From a virus, in the IMG/VR virus record IMGVR_UViG_3300025131_007988, positions 1-22,499 of that record: a DNA stretch of 22,499 nt; one strand, written 5' to 3'. The notes below the pieces were generated by a model. That model searched no databases. It saw only the letters and a list, made by a program, of their open reading frames with translations, and was not told where the DNA came from. Shown here one piece after another: positions 7,423 through 12,887 of this stretch. The position numbers and the translations under genes are program-made. How positions within the stretch are numbered: position 1 is the first letter of the stretch; the number at the start of each line of letters is the position of its first letter.

Positions 7423-7942
7423 TAAAAGAAATAATCATAATTTTAAAGTTAATAATGATATACGAATGCGAGAAATACGTCTTATAGATGCCGACGGCGC
7501 TCAATTAGGCATAAAAGACCCAAGAGATGCTGTCGAAATAGCAAAGGAAAAAAATCTCGATCTTGTTATGATTTCAGAACAGGCAAATCCGCCTGTTTGT
7601 AAAATAGTGGATCTTAATAAATACATATACGCAGAAAAAAAGAAACAAAAAGAAAAAGATAAGAAAGCCCGTGAATCTAGAATTGAAATCAAAGAAATTC
7701 AGTTGCGGCCAGTAACACAAAAACACGATTTAGAAACCAAAGCCAAACAAATTCAAAAATTTATAGATAAAGGCAATAACGTAAAAGTAGTAATACGGTT
7801 TAAAGGTCGTGAACAAGGGCATATAAAAGCGGGATTTGAAATTTTTAAAGAAGTAGAAGAATTATTAGAAGGAGTAGAGTACCTTACAGAACCGCAAAGA
7901 ACCGGTCCAAGAATTATCGGTATAATGAAAAAAAATAACTAA
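7394..7942 (+). CDS. infC: Translation initiation factor IF-3
   Basis: IF-3 binds the 30S subunit, keeps it apart from 50S and checks start-codon pairing. The 182-residue product has both IF-3 domains: the N-domain with NNDIRMREIRLIDADGAQLG and ANPPVCKIVDLNKYIYAEKK, a long basic linker helix, and the C-domain with EIQLRPVTQKHDLETKAKQI, VKVVIRFKGREQGH and PRIIGIM. I chose the ATG at 7394 because GGAG at 7381-7384 fits; an upstream in-frame codon lies deeper in clpX. The stop shares bases with the bS21 start (TAATG at 7940-7944). The basic N-terminus ([15 protein letters not shown]) is an extra. A phage-borne infC next to rpsU suggests alteration of 30S initiation. Confidence 0.96.
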   Translation: MRNQHPRKYNKRNNHNFKVNNDIRMREIRLIDADGAQLGIKDPRDAVEIAKEKNLDLVMISEQANPPVCKIVDLNKYIYAEKKKQKEKDKKARESRIEIKEIQLRPVTQKHDLETKAKQIQKFIDKGNNVKVVIRFKGREQGHIKAGFEIFKEVEELLEGVEYLTEPQRTGPRIIGIMKKNN

Positions 7943-8193
7943 TGACGCACAAAAAAGTAAGAATTTCTGTTGAAGTTCAACGTGGCAATGTGGAGAAAGC
8001 ACTTAGAATTTTAAAGAAAAAAGTTAATGCCGAAGGTATAATACGTGATTTGAAAAAAAGACAATATTACGAAAAACCATCTGACAAGCGCCGAAGACGG
8101 CGGGCCCAATGTATTTCTCGTATTGAGAAACGAGACGAAAAATTATATGAACAATGGCTAGAATTAGCTAGCCGATATGGAAAAGTAAAATAA
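7942..8193 (+). CDS. rpsU: Ribosomal protein bS21
   Basis: bS21 sits on the 30S platform near the anti-Shine-Dalgarno end of 16S rRNA. The 83-residue product matches the family: KVRISVEVQRGNVEKALRIL, then RDLKKRQYYEKPSDKRRRRR, then a basic C-terminal helix. The family core is about 60-70 residues, so this copy has a C-terminal extension (KLYEQWLELASRYGKVK). It is coupled to infC by TAATG. bS21 is a known phage-borne ribosomal protein, thought to replace or supplement the host copy and favour phage messages. The transcript appears to end before the promoter at 8208. Confidence 0.94.
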   Translation: MTHKKVRISVEVQRGNVEKALRILKKKVNAEGIIRDLKKRQYYEKPSDKRRRRRAQCISRIEKRDEKLYEQWLELASRYGKVK

Positions 8194-8207
8194 AGAATCA
8201 AAAAAAC

Positions 8208-8236
8208 TTGACATTTTTATTATAACATAGTATAAT
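8208..8236 (+). promoter_or_regulatory. Consensus sigma70-type promoter for hsp20
   Basis: TTGACA (8208-8213) and TATAAT (8231-8236) are both perfect, with a 17-base spacer. The predicted start is near 8243, leaving a leader of about 70 bases before the hsp20 ATG at 8314. This is a host-type promoter and should work without phage factors. Confidence 0.85.
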
Positions 8237-8255
8237 AGTGATAAATATTATGAGA

Positions 8256-8307
8256 GGATTAATGCCTATGGTAGGGTTAATTCGACTCAGTCTTGCTTAT
8301 AAAGGAG
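8256..8307 (+). promoter_or_regulatory. Structured hsp20 leader, possible RNA thermometer
   Basis: GGATTAA (8256-8262) pairs with TTAATTC (8277-8283), and inside it CCTA (8265-8268) pairs with TAGG (8272-8275) around a three-base loop. Downstream, TCTT (8291-8294) can pair with bases of the ribosome-binding site AAAGGAG (8301-8307), and TTGCT nearby resembles the anti-SD element of ROSE thermometers. Thermal control is a guess from the hairpin and the Hsp20 gene. Confidence 0.35.
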
Positions 8308-8313
8308 AATATT

Positions 8314-8772
8314 ATGACTAGACACCTCACAACCGGAAATCTTAGCGATTTCATCACTTCACTTACACCGTTTACAGTTGGAATGGACAGAATGTTTAGA
8401 GACTTAGAGCAGTTCTCTAATTCATATACTGCATCATCTACAGGGTATCCACCCTATAACATCGAGCAAGTCGATGACGGTAAATGGGTAATTTCAATGG
8501 CCATTGCTGGCTTCGGTGAAGACGATATAGAAGTTTCACAAAAAGAACGTAATCTTACAGTTAAAGGTAAGATTGAAAGTAAAACTAATGAGGACGAAGA
8601 TCACTTTGTCCACCATGGTATTGCTAATCGTTCTTTTGACAGAACTTTTCGCTTAGGTCCACATGTGCTTGTTAAGGATGCAATTCTTAAAAATGGCATG
8701 TTGGCTATAGATTTGGAACAAGACATACCTGAGGAAGAAAAACCTAAGGTAATTCCTATCACGGTTAATTAA
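8314..8772 (+). CDS. hsp20: Small heat-shock protein Hsp20/IbpA family
   Basis: Hsp20 proteins hold unfolding proteins as oligomers. The 152-residue product has the alpha-crystallin domain: PPYNIEQVDDGKWVISMAIAG at its start, FGEDDIEVSQKERNLTVKGK in the middle, then NRSFDRTFRLGPHVLVKDA and LKNGMLAIDLEQDIPEEEKP (the G-x-L motif and the end of the domain). I prefer the ATG at 8314 over one at 8293 because AAAGGAG at 8301-8307 fits it. hsp20 is a common gene of marine T4-like phages, where a role in virion assembly has been proposed. It has its own consensus promoter and a terminator hairpin. Confidence 0.93.
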   Translation: MTRHLTTGNLSDFITSLTPFTVGMDRMFRDLEQFSNSYTASSTGYPPYNIEQVDDGKWVISMAIAGFGEDDIEVSQKERNLTVKGKIESKTNEDEDHFVHHGIANRSFDRTFRLGPHVLVKDAILKNGMLAIDLEQDIPEEEKPKVIPITVN

Positions 8773-8781
8773 GCAACATAT

Positions 8782-8810
8782 AATGCGGTGTGGGCAATCT
8801 GCACCGCATT
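8782..8810 (+). terminator. Hairpin terminator after hsp20
   Basis: AATGCGGTG (8782-8790) and CACCGCATT (8802-8810) form a perfect 9-bp stem with an 11-base loop, ten bases after the hsp20 stop. It is followed by CTATAAATATTTT, a weak T-rich tail that also contains the late-promoter box of clpS. Confidence 0.65.
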
Positions 8811-8811
8811 C

Positions 8812-8819
8812 TATAAATA
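8812..8819 (+). promoter_or_regulatory. Putative late promoter for clpS (TATAAATA)
   Basis: An exact TATAAATA between the hsp20 terminator and the clpS ATG at 8827. Initiation about six to eight bases downstream would fall at or next to the start codon, predicting a leaderless or nearly leaderless message; no ribosome-binding site is present. Confidence 0.5.
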
Positions 8820-8826
8820 TTTTAGT

Positions 8827-9141
8827 ATGGCAGAGATAGAAACAACAACAAAAGAAAATATTGATACGACGGTTGACGTTAATGTGAAAGAACCTGACAA
8901 GTATAAGGTACTTTTAATTAACGATGATTTTACTCCTATGGATTTTGTTATCTATATATTAGTAACAATATTTCATCATTCAAATGAAGCCGCCGAAGAA
9001 ATTATGGTCCAGGTCCATGAAAAAGGTAAAGGAATTGCAGGAGTATATACATACGAAATAGCTGAACAAAAAGCTGTTGAATCCACAACACAAGCCAGAC
9101 AAAATGGCCACCCCTTAAATGTTGAAATCGAAGAAGTCTGA
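8827..9141 (+). CDS. clpS: ClpS, N-degron adaptor protein
   Basis: ClpS captures proteins with destabilising N-terminal residues (Leu, Phe, Tyr, Trp) and hands them to ClpA-ClpP. The 104-residue product has the core: YKVLLINDDFTPMDFVI (26-42), VQVHEKGKGIAGVYTYEIAE (61-80) and HPLNVEIEE at the end. The residues of the E. coli binding pocket are all present at matching positions: Asn32, Asp33, Asp34, Thr36, Met38, Val63 and His64. The ~23-residue N-terminal tail is Thr-rich and acidic; in the family this tail acts on ClpA. No clpA is visible here. I chose the ATG at 8827; an upstream in-frame GTG at 8788 would run through the terminator hairpin. Confidence 0.93.
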   Translation: MAEIETTTKENIDTTVDVNVKEPDKYKVLLINDDFTPMDFVIYILVTIFHHSNEAAEEIMVQVHEKGKGIAGVYTYEIAEQKAVESTTQARQNGHPLNVEIEEV

Positions 9142-9688
9142 TATTCTTGTTCTTGGTAACGGCATAAGTCGCAAAGAACTAGATTTACATAAACTTAAAG
9201 AAAAATATATTATATATGGTTGTAATGCATTATGGCGAGATTTTGCTCCAGATATATTGTTTGTTGTAGATGATAATATGTTGAGTGAAGTACATAGTAG
9301 TAGTTATTGTAAAGTACACAAAGTTGTTTCGCCTTGCAAATATATTTGTTCAGAAGCAAAGATAATATCAATAGAAGGAAAATGGAAAAAATGGAATTGT
9401 GGTTCGTTGGCAGTTTTATATGCATGCCAAAAAAACCCCAAAAACGTGTACTTAGCGGGGTTTGATGTTAAATACAGTAACGGGAAATATAAAAACATAT
9501 ATGCCGGAACAACTCATTACGCTAATCAAAATAGTGTCGAACAACGGCATGTAGTTAAAGCAGAAATAAATCAACTTACTTATTGCTTTCAAGAATTTCC
9601 TGAAATTAATTTTTATAGATTATACGAAAATAATATATCAGAATGGGAAAGTATATCAAATCTTACCCATATAACAACAAATATTTAA
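9119..9688 (+). CDS. Rossmann-like, glycosyltransferase-like protein of unknown role
   Basis: The 189-residue product begins with a nucleotide-binding-like strand-loop (KSDILVLGNGIS, 6-17), then IYGCNALWRDFAPDILFVVD, and later VYLAGFDVKY. This layout (VLGNG, gCNa, pD, vD, aGFD) resembles MptE-like and sialyltransferase-like Rossmann proteins, but I cannot assign a substrate. The ATG at 9119 overlaps the clpS end by 23 bases in another frame. It could decorate a surface glycan or a virion protein. The coding status is strong; the function is weak. Confidence 0.6.
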   Translation: MLKSKKSDILVLGNGISRKELDLHKLKEKYIIYGCNALWRDFAPDILFVVDDNMLSEVHSSSYCKVHKVVSPCKYICSEAKIISIEGKWKKWNCGSLAVLYACQKNPKNVYLAGFDVKYSNGKYKNIYAGTTHYANQNSVEQRHVVKAEINQLTYCFQEFPEINFYRLYENNISEWESISNLTHITTNI

Positions 9689-9695
9689 ATTAAAT

Positions 9696-9810
9696 AGGGC
9701 GGGCAACCGCAGTAAAATCTTAAAAAATTTAGAACTCAACAAACCAGGCAAACTTCCGGAAAGCCCGGTATCCCGGTTCTAAATAAAATGTTTTACAAAT
9801 AGTCCGCCCT
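9696..9810 (+). ncRNA. Unassigned structured RNA element
   Basis: This gap (9689-9824) holds nested complementary arms. The outer stem is AGGGCGG (9696-9702) with CCGCCCT (9804-9810). Inside it are GTAAAA (9712-9717) with TTTTAC (9791-9796), then TTTAGAAC (9728-9735) with GTTCTAAA (9776-9783), then ACC-A-GGC (9743-9749) with GCC-C-GGT (9763-9769), and the palindrome TTCCGGAA (9754-9761). The 5' arm of the outer stem can instead form a local hairpin, GCGG (9699-9702), GCAA tetraloop, CCGC (9707-9710). It is much more GC-rich than its surroundings. It lies 14 bases before the next ATG and matches no RNA class I can name. Confidence 0.6.
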
Positions 9811-9824
9811 TCCACTAGGCTATT

Positions 9825-10121
9825 ATGATTAACGATATACTAGAAGAAATATTAAATGTCGTACAAGACCTTGACAAAAATATTAAATCCGAATCTAATG
9901 TTGCCGAATTTGTTAAAGAAGCAAAAATTCAAATTACTACATATGATAATATTATATTTCAACTTCAAGTAAATCATAATGAAGGAGATGAATTAGAAAA
10001 AATAGTTTCAGTAAATCGTATAAATGATAACGGTGAAATAGAAGTCTTTGACCTCAGAGACGACTGCGACGGCCTAGAAAAGTTGCGTGAAATAGAGCCT
10101 TTGTCTAAATTTTTAAATTGA
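9825..10121 (+). CDS. Small acidic hypothetical protein
   Basis: The 98-residue product is acidic and predicted to begin with helices (MINDILEEILNVVQDLDKNI), followed by beta-like segments (KIQITTYDNIIFQLQV and KIVSVNRINDNGEIEVFDL). There is no convincing ribosome-binding site; the ATG is 14 bases after the structured element at 9696-9810, which may therefore control it. Its last codons overlap the -35 box of the next promoter. I recognise no family. Confidence 0.65.
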   Translation: MINDILEEILNVVQDLDKNIKSESNVAEFVKEAKIQITTYDNIIFQLQVNHNEGDELEKIVSVNRINDNGEIEVFDLRDDCDGLEKLREIEPLSKFLN

Positions 10122-10146
10122 CTTATCCTATATAATATGTTATAAT
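10118..10146 (+). promoter_or_regulatory. Sigma70-type promoter for the exonuclease gene
   Basis: TTGACT (10118-10123) and TATAAT (10141-10146) are separated by exactly 17 bases. The ATG at 10152 lies only five bases after the -10 box, so the message should be leaderless. The TATGTTATAATA around the -10 recurs in the promoter at 18403. Confidence 0.75.
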
Positions 10147-10151
10147 AACAT

Positions 10152-10694
10152 ATGAATAATCATCTAATGATAGATCTCGAGTGCCTTAGTACTCGACCCG
10201 ATGCGGCCTTATTAACATTTGGCGCAGTACGTTTTAGACCTACAGATAACGATGTAGAAAAAGATCCTTTTGATATGGAACATTTCTATAGACGAATAGA
10301 TCCGGAGTCTTGTACAAACATAGGTTTACAAATGGATGAATCGACAATGGAATGGTGGGCAAAACAAGATGAAGAAGTTAAAGCAGAAGCATTTGATCTA
10401 GACGACAGGCATGACATTGCAGATGTATTAAAAGATTTTTACATATTTTGTAAAGGGTGCGATCATTTTTGGGCTCATGGTTCTATATTTGATATAATGA
10501 TTATTGAAACTATAAATAGAATATTACAACGAGGCAATCCGTGGAAGTATTGGCAGATACGTGATACACGAACATTGTTTGGTCTTACAGATATGGAACT
10601 TCCAAAAACTGCCAAACATCATTGCTTATATGATTGTTATAATCAAATATTAGGTGTGCAAGCATCATTTTATTCACTGGGATTAACTAAATGA
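10152..10694 (+). CDS. DEDDh 3'-5' exonuclease, DexA/Rv2179c-like
   Basis: The 180-residue product has the three exonuclease motifs: MIDLE with Asp8 and Glu10, HGSIFD with Asp114, and HHCLYD with His156 and Asp161 (H-x4-D, DEDDh type). The N-terminal stretch LECLSTRPDAALLTFGAV matches the Rv2179c-like family that includes T4 DexA, an exonuclease that degrades DNA 3' to 5'. It is short, a single domain. The ATG at 10152 sits right behind a sigma70 promoter; ATG 10167 is an alternative. It probably degrades host DNA or trims nucleic acid; some relatives act on RNA. The stop overlaps the next ATG (ATGA). Confidence 0.88.
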   Translation: MNNHLMIDLECLSTRPDAALLTFGAVRFRPTDNDVEKDPFDMEHFYRRIDPESCTNIGLQMDESTMEWWAKQDEEVKAEAFDLDDRHDIADVLKDFYIFCKGCDHFWAHGSIFDIMIIETINRILQRGNPWKYWQIRDTRTLFGLTDMELPKTAKHHCLYDCYNQILGVQASFYSLGLTK

Positions 10695-10780
10695 GTTTTT
10701 ATGTAATATGTTGCATAATTATTTTCTCTATTATTGCTGGTATAATAGCAGGTAAAATTTTAGCAATACTCTATATATGA
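10691..10780 (+). CDS. Single-helix membrane miniprotein
   Basis: A 29-codon ORF overlaps the exonuclease stop as ATGA and ends one base before the next ATG at 10782. The peptide is almost entirely hydrophobic (MSFYVICCIIIFSIIAGIIA, then GKILAILYI), so it is one transmembrane segment. The exact fit between two genes and the coupled start support it as real, although it is short. No function is recognisable. Confidence 0.6.
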   Translation: MSFYVICCIIIFSIIAGIIAGKILAILYI

Positions 10781-10781
10781 A

Positions 10782-11132
10782 ATGAGTGGAAAAAATATAG
10801 TATGGAGGGGCAGTACAGAATTAGAAGTTGTTAAACAAAATAGTTTAACAGCAATGCGGCATTATGCTGATGAACAAATAAAAAAACTAAAAGAACACGC
10901 AAATCTATTGGTTAAACAGGCACAAGAATTAGACGAAAGAGTTAAGTTAGCAGAAAAAATTGCTATGGCTAAATGCGGGTTTATTCCTGTACACCTTAAA
11001 GAATATTACCTGTATGAAAAAAAAGGTAAGTTAGCATTAACATTAATCGGACCAGATGAATGGGATTCACCATACGGAAAATGTATTGCTAAAGTAAGAC
11101 AATTAGGAGATTCAACATGGGAAAAATTATAA
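10782..11132 (+). CDS. DUF2452-like phage protein
   Basis: The 116-residue product has a helical N-terminal half (coiled-coil-like, residues about 17-60) and a C-terminal module GFIPVHLKEYYLYEKKGKLA followed by LIGPDEW, IAKVRQLGD and STWE. This matches the DUF2452 family as I know it, found in phages and bacteria, with no known function. It overlaps the next gene by 16 bases. Family placement is from memory of the conserved motifs. Confidence 0.7.
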   Translation: MSGKNIVWRGSTELEVVKQNSLTAMRHYADEQIKKLKEHANLLVKQAQELDERVKLAEKIAMAKCGFIPVHLKEYYLYEKKGKLALTLIGPDEWDSPYGKCIAKVRQLGDSTWEKL

Positions 11133-11548
11133 TTGCAATAATAATAGTATTGCTTGTTAGTTTACCAATAACATGTATGACTTTAATAACCGACGAACAT
11201 GGATTTGGGTTTTCTTTAATAACTAAAAAAGTACATGCAGAAGAAAAAAGTAATGCAATATTTAAACCTAAGTATCCTTCAGGTGTAATATATGGTTTTA
11301 TTAATGGATGTTATGTGGCATTTGAAGATGCACAATATATGCAAGATAGTCTTTGGCCAGACGATTTAAAAGAAATTTGTGGTTGTATTATGGACGGAAT
11401 TCGAGAAGCAGTATCTTTACAATCATTTGTAGATAATTGGGGTGGAAAATTAAATCCTGAACAAGAATCGATTGCAAATATGTTTGGCATGATATGTACT
11501 GATCAAATTATTAAAGGTAAATTACGAAATCTTAAGGATCCAGCATGA
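11117..11548 (+). CDS. Membrane-anchored or exported hypothetical protein
   Basis: The 143-residue product has a hydrophobic N-terminus (MGKIIIAIIIVLLVSLPITC), which is a signal peptide or anchor; the rest has several Cys (in GCYVAF, CGCIMDGI and GMICTDQ) and would be periplasmic. The start is within the end of the previous gene and the stop overlaps the next start (ATGA at 11545). I recognise no family. A disulfide-containing envelope protein is a plausible description only. Confidence 0.7.
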   Translation: MGKIIIAIIIVLLVSLPITCMTLITDEHGFGFSLITKKVHAEEKSNAIFKPKYPSGVIYGFINGCYVAFEDAQYMQDSLWPDDLKEICGCIMDGIREAVSLQSFVDNWGGKLNPEQESIANMFGMICTDQIIKGKLRNLKDPA

Positions 11549-12075
11549 GTAAAATAACCTTAGAAAATCGACAATCTAGAACGTACAAATATAATAGTAC
11601 AAAAGAATACGTAGATAAATTTCCATGTGCATATAGACAATGGAAAGCAGACAGTCATTGTAATGTTATTCATGGTTATAGTTTTAGTATGAGATTCTTT
11701 TTTGGTACCGATGATTTAGATGTTAGAAATTGGGTTGCTGATTATGGTGGCATGGGAGAACTTAAAAGTTTTTTAGATGACATGTTCGATCATACATTAT
11801 TAGTAGCAGAAGATGAGCCACACTTGGATCTTTATAAACAATTAGAAAAAGCAGGAATAGCAAAACTTACCATACTGCCAAAACTTGGTTGTGAAGGTTT
11901 AGCAGATCAATTATACAAATATGTAAACGGAGTATTCATTCCAGATATGTGGGGTCCGGGTGAAGCAGAACGACTTTGGTGTTTTAGAGTAGAAGTACGT
12001 GAAACACAAACTAATATGGCTTGGAGAGAAGGACATAGAGAATGGTGCGAAGACCTATTCAATGTAGATGAATAA
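11545..12075 (+). CDS. Divergent QueD/6-pyruvoyl-tetrahydropterin synthase-like protein
   Basis: QueD makes carboxytetrahydropterin for queuosine and 7-deazaguanine synthesis. The 176-residue product aligns by eye: KFPCAYRQW (25-33) to the FxAAHRL motif, SHCNVIHGYSF (37-47) to KCGRLHGHSF, WVADYGGMGELK to the V-x-DF motif, DDMFDHTLL (78-86) to the LDH-x-LN motif, EGLADQLYKYV to the helix, and VRETQTNMA to the glutamate motif. The nucleophile-like Cys39, the Asp82-His83 pair and Glu153 are present, but two of three expected zinc-ligand histidines are Tyr (30 and 45). It is longer than QueD (about 120). It may be a phage subfamily with altered chemistry. Overlaps the previous gene as ATGA. Confidence 0.75.
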   Translation: MSKITLENRQSRTYKYNSTKEYVDKFPCAYRQWKADSHCNVIHGYSFSMRFFFGTDDLDVRNWVADYGGMGELKSFLDDMFDHTLLVAEDEPHLDLYKQLEKAGIAKLTILPKLGCEGLADQLYKYVNGVFIPDMWGPGEAERLWCFRVEVRETQTNMAWREGHREWCEDLFNVDE

Positions 12076-12122
12076 AAATCAAATAAATAGTAATATGTAT
12101 ACACTTAACAATAGAGGATAAT

Positions 12123-12509
12123 ATGGCATATAGCGATAAAGTCTTAGATCATTTTGAAAATCCGAAAAACATTGGAAGTTTTGATAAAAATGACACAAAT
12201 GTCGGCACAGGTCTCGTCGGAGCACCTGAATGTGGTGATGTAATGAAATTACAAATAAAAGTTGAAGATAATAAGATAGTTGATACTAAATTTAAAACTT
12301 TTGGTTGTGGTAGTGCCATTGCTACAAGCAGTCTTGCTACTGAATGGGTTAAAGGTAAAACACTAGATGAAGCAATGACAGTTACAAACACAGAGCTTGT
12401 AGAAGAATTGTCGCTTCCACCGGTCAAAATTCATTGCTCGGTTCTTGCAGAAGATGCAATTAAAGGCGCAATTAAAGATTATAAACAAAAAAATGAAATT
12501 AAATGCTAA
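12123..12509 (+). CDS. iscU: IscU, Fe-S cluster scaffold
   Basis: IscU holds nascent 2Fe-2S clusters. The 128-residue product is complete and very close to cellular IscU. It has the three cluster cysteines Cys37 (APECGD, with Asp39), Cys62 (FGCGSA) and Cys105 (KIHCS), and the LPPVK motif (98-102) that binds the HscA chaperone. An extra Cys128 ends the protein. AGAGGA lies before the ATG, and an AATAAATA box (12082-12089) lies in the 47-base leader. No iscS is seen, so sulfur would come from the host. Together with the A-type carrier at 12888 and glutaredoxin at 16175 it forms a partial Fe-S pathway. Confidence 0.95.
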   Translation: MAYSDKVLDHFENPKNIGSFDKNDTNVGTGLVGAPECGDVMKLQIKVEDNKIVDTKFKTFGCGSAIATSSLATEWVKGKTLDEAMTVTNTELVEELSLPPVKIHCSVLAEDAIKGAIKDYKQKNEIKC

Positions 12510-12693
12510 GGAAATTTCCGAACTTAATGCTGAACGGGCTGGGCATCAAGCAAGGATTCAAGAAATAGATACATTGTTAATGAAACATACATCTATTATA
12601 GCCCAGGAAAATGCTCAGGATGTAGTACACCTATATAAAGATGGTGCAGATACTAAAAGTATCCTTGATGCGTATACAAAAGGTAACCAATGA
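12493..12693 (+). CDS. Small helical hypothetical protein
   Basis: I place the start at ATG 12493, giving 66 residues (MKLNAKEISELNAERAGHQA...) and a 17-base overlap with iscU; an in-frame upstream start at 12445 would overlap iscU by 65 bases and is less likely. The sequence has heptad-like spacing of Ile and Leu, so a short coiled coil is likely. It overlaps the next gene as ATGA. No family is recognised. Confidence 0.55.
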   Translation: MKLNAKEISELNAERAGHQARIQEIDTLLMKHTSIIAQENAQDVVHLYKDGADTKSILDAYTKGNQ

Positions 12694-12884
12694 ATTTTAT
12701 AGATAAATTAATAAAATATATAAAACAGTTTCTTGCTATTGAACCTGTAAAGGAAGAAAAGAAAAAGGAAGAAAAGAAAGTAAAACCTAAAAAGTCAACA
12801 GGCTTAAATCCTAAAAAGAAAAAAGTTACACCAAAACCAAAGAAAAAAGTAGCGCCAAAGAAAAAAGTAAAAAAGGTAAAATGA
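12690..12884 (+). CDS. Lysine-rich basic peptide with amphipathic N-terminus
   Basis: The 64-residue product has an N-terminal hydrophobic and basic helix (MNFIDKLIKYIKQFLAIEPV), then a low-complexity Lys/Pro/Val/Glu tail with repeated PKKK, KKKV and PKPKKK units. About half of the residues are Lys. The tail resembles histone H1-like or nucleoid-binding tails, so nucleic-acid binding is plausible, with the N-terminal helix possibly touching a membrane. It lies between iscU and the A-type carrier gene. The ORF is clear; the function is inferred from composition. Confidence 0.6.
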   Translation: MNFIDKLIKYIKQFLAIEPVKEEKKKEEKKVKPKKSTGLNPKKKKVTPKPKKKVAPKKKVKKVK

Positions 12885-12887
12885 ATA

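Noticed and set aside
8788-8826. GTG start for clpS
   Set aside because: This extension would translate the terminator hairpin and the late-promoter box; the ClpS family begins near the ATG at 8827.
9696-9810. Twister-type ribozyme
   Set aside because: The stem closing and a GCCCGG are reminiscent, but the required conserved core (CCCAAGCCCGG and the other core bases) is absent.
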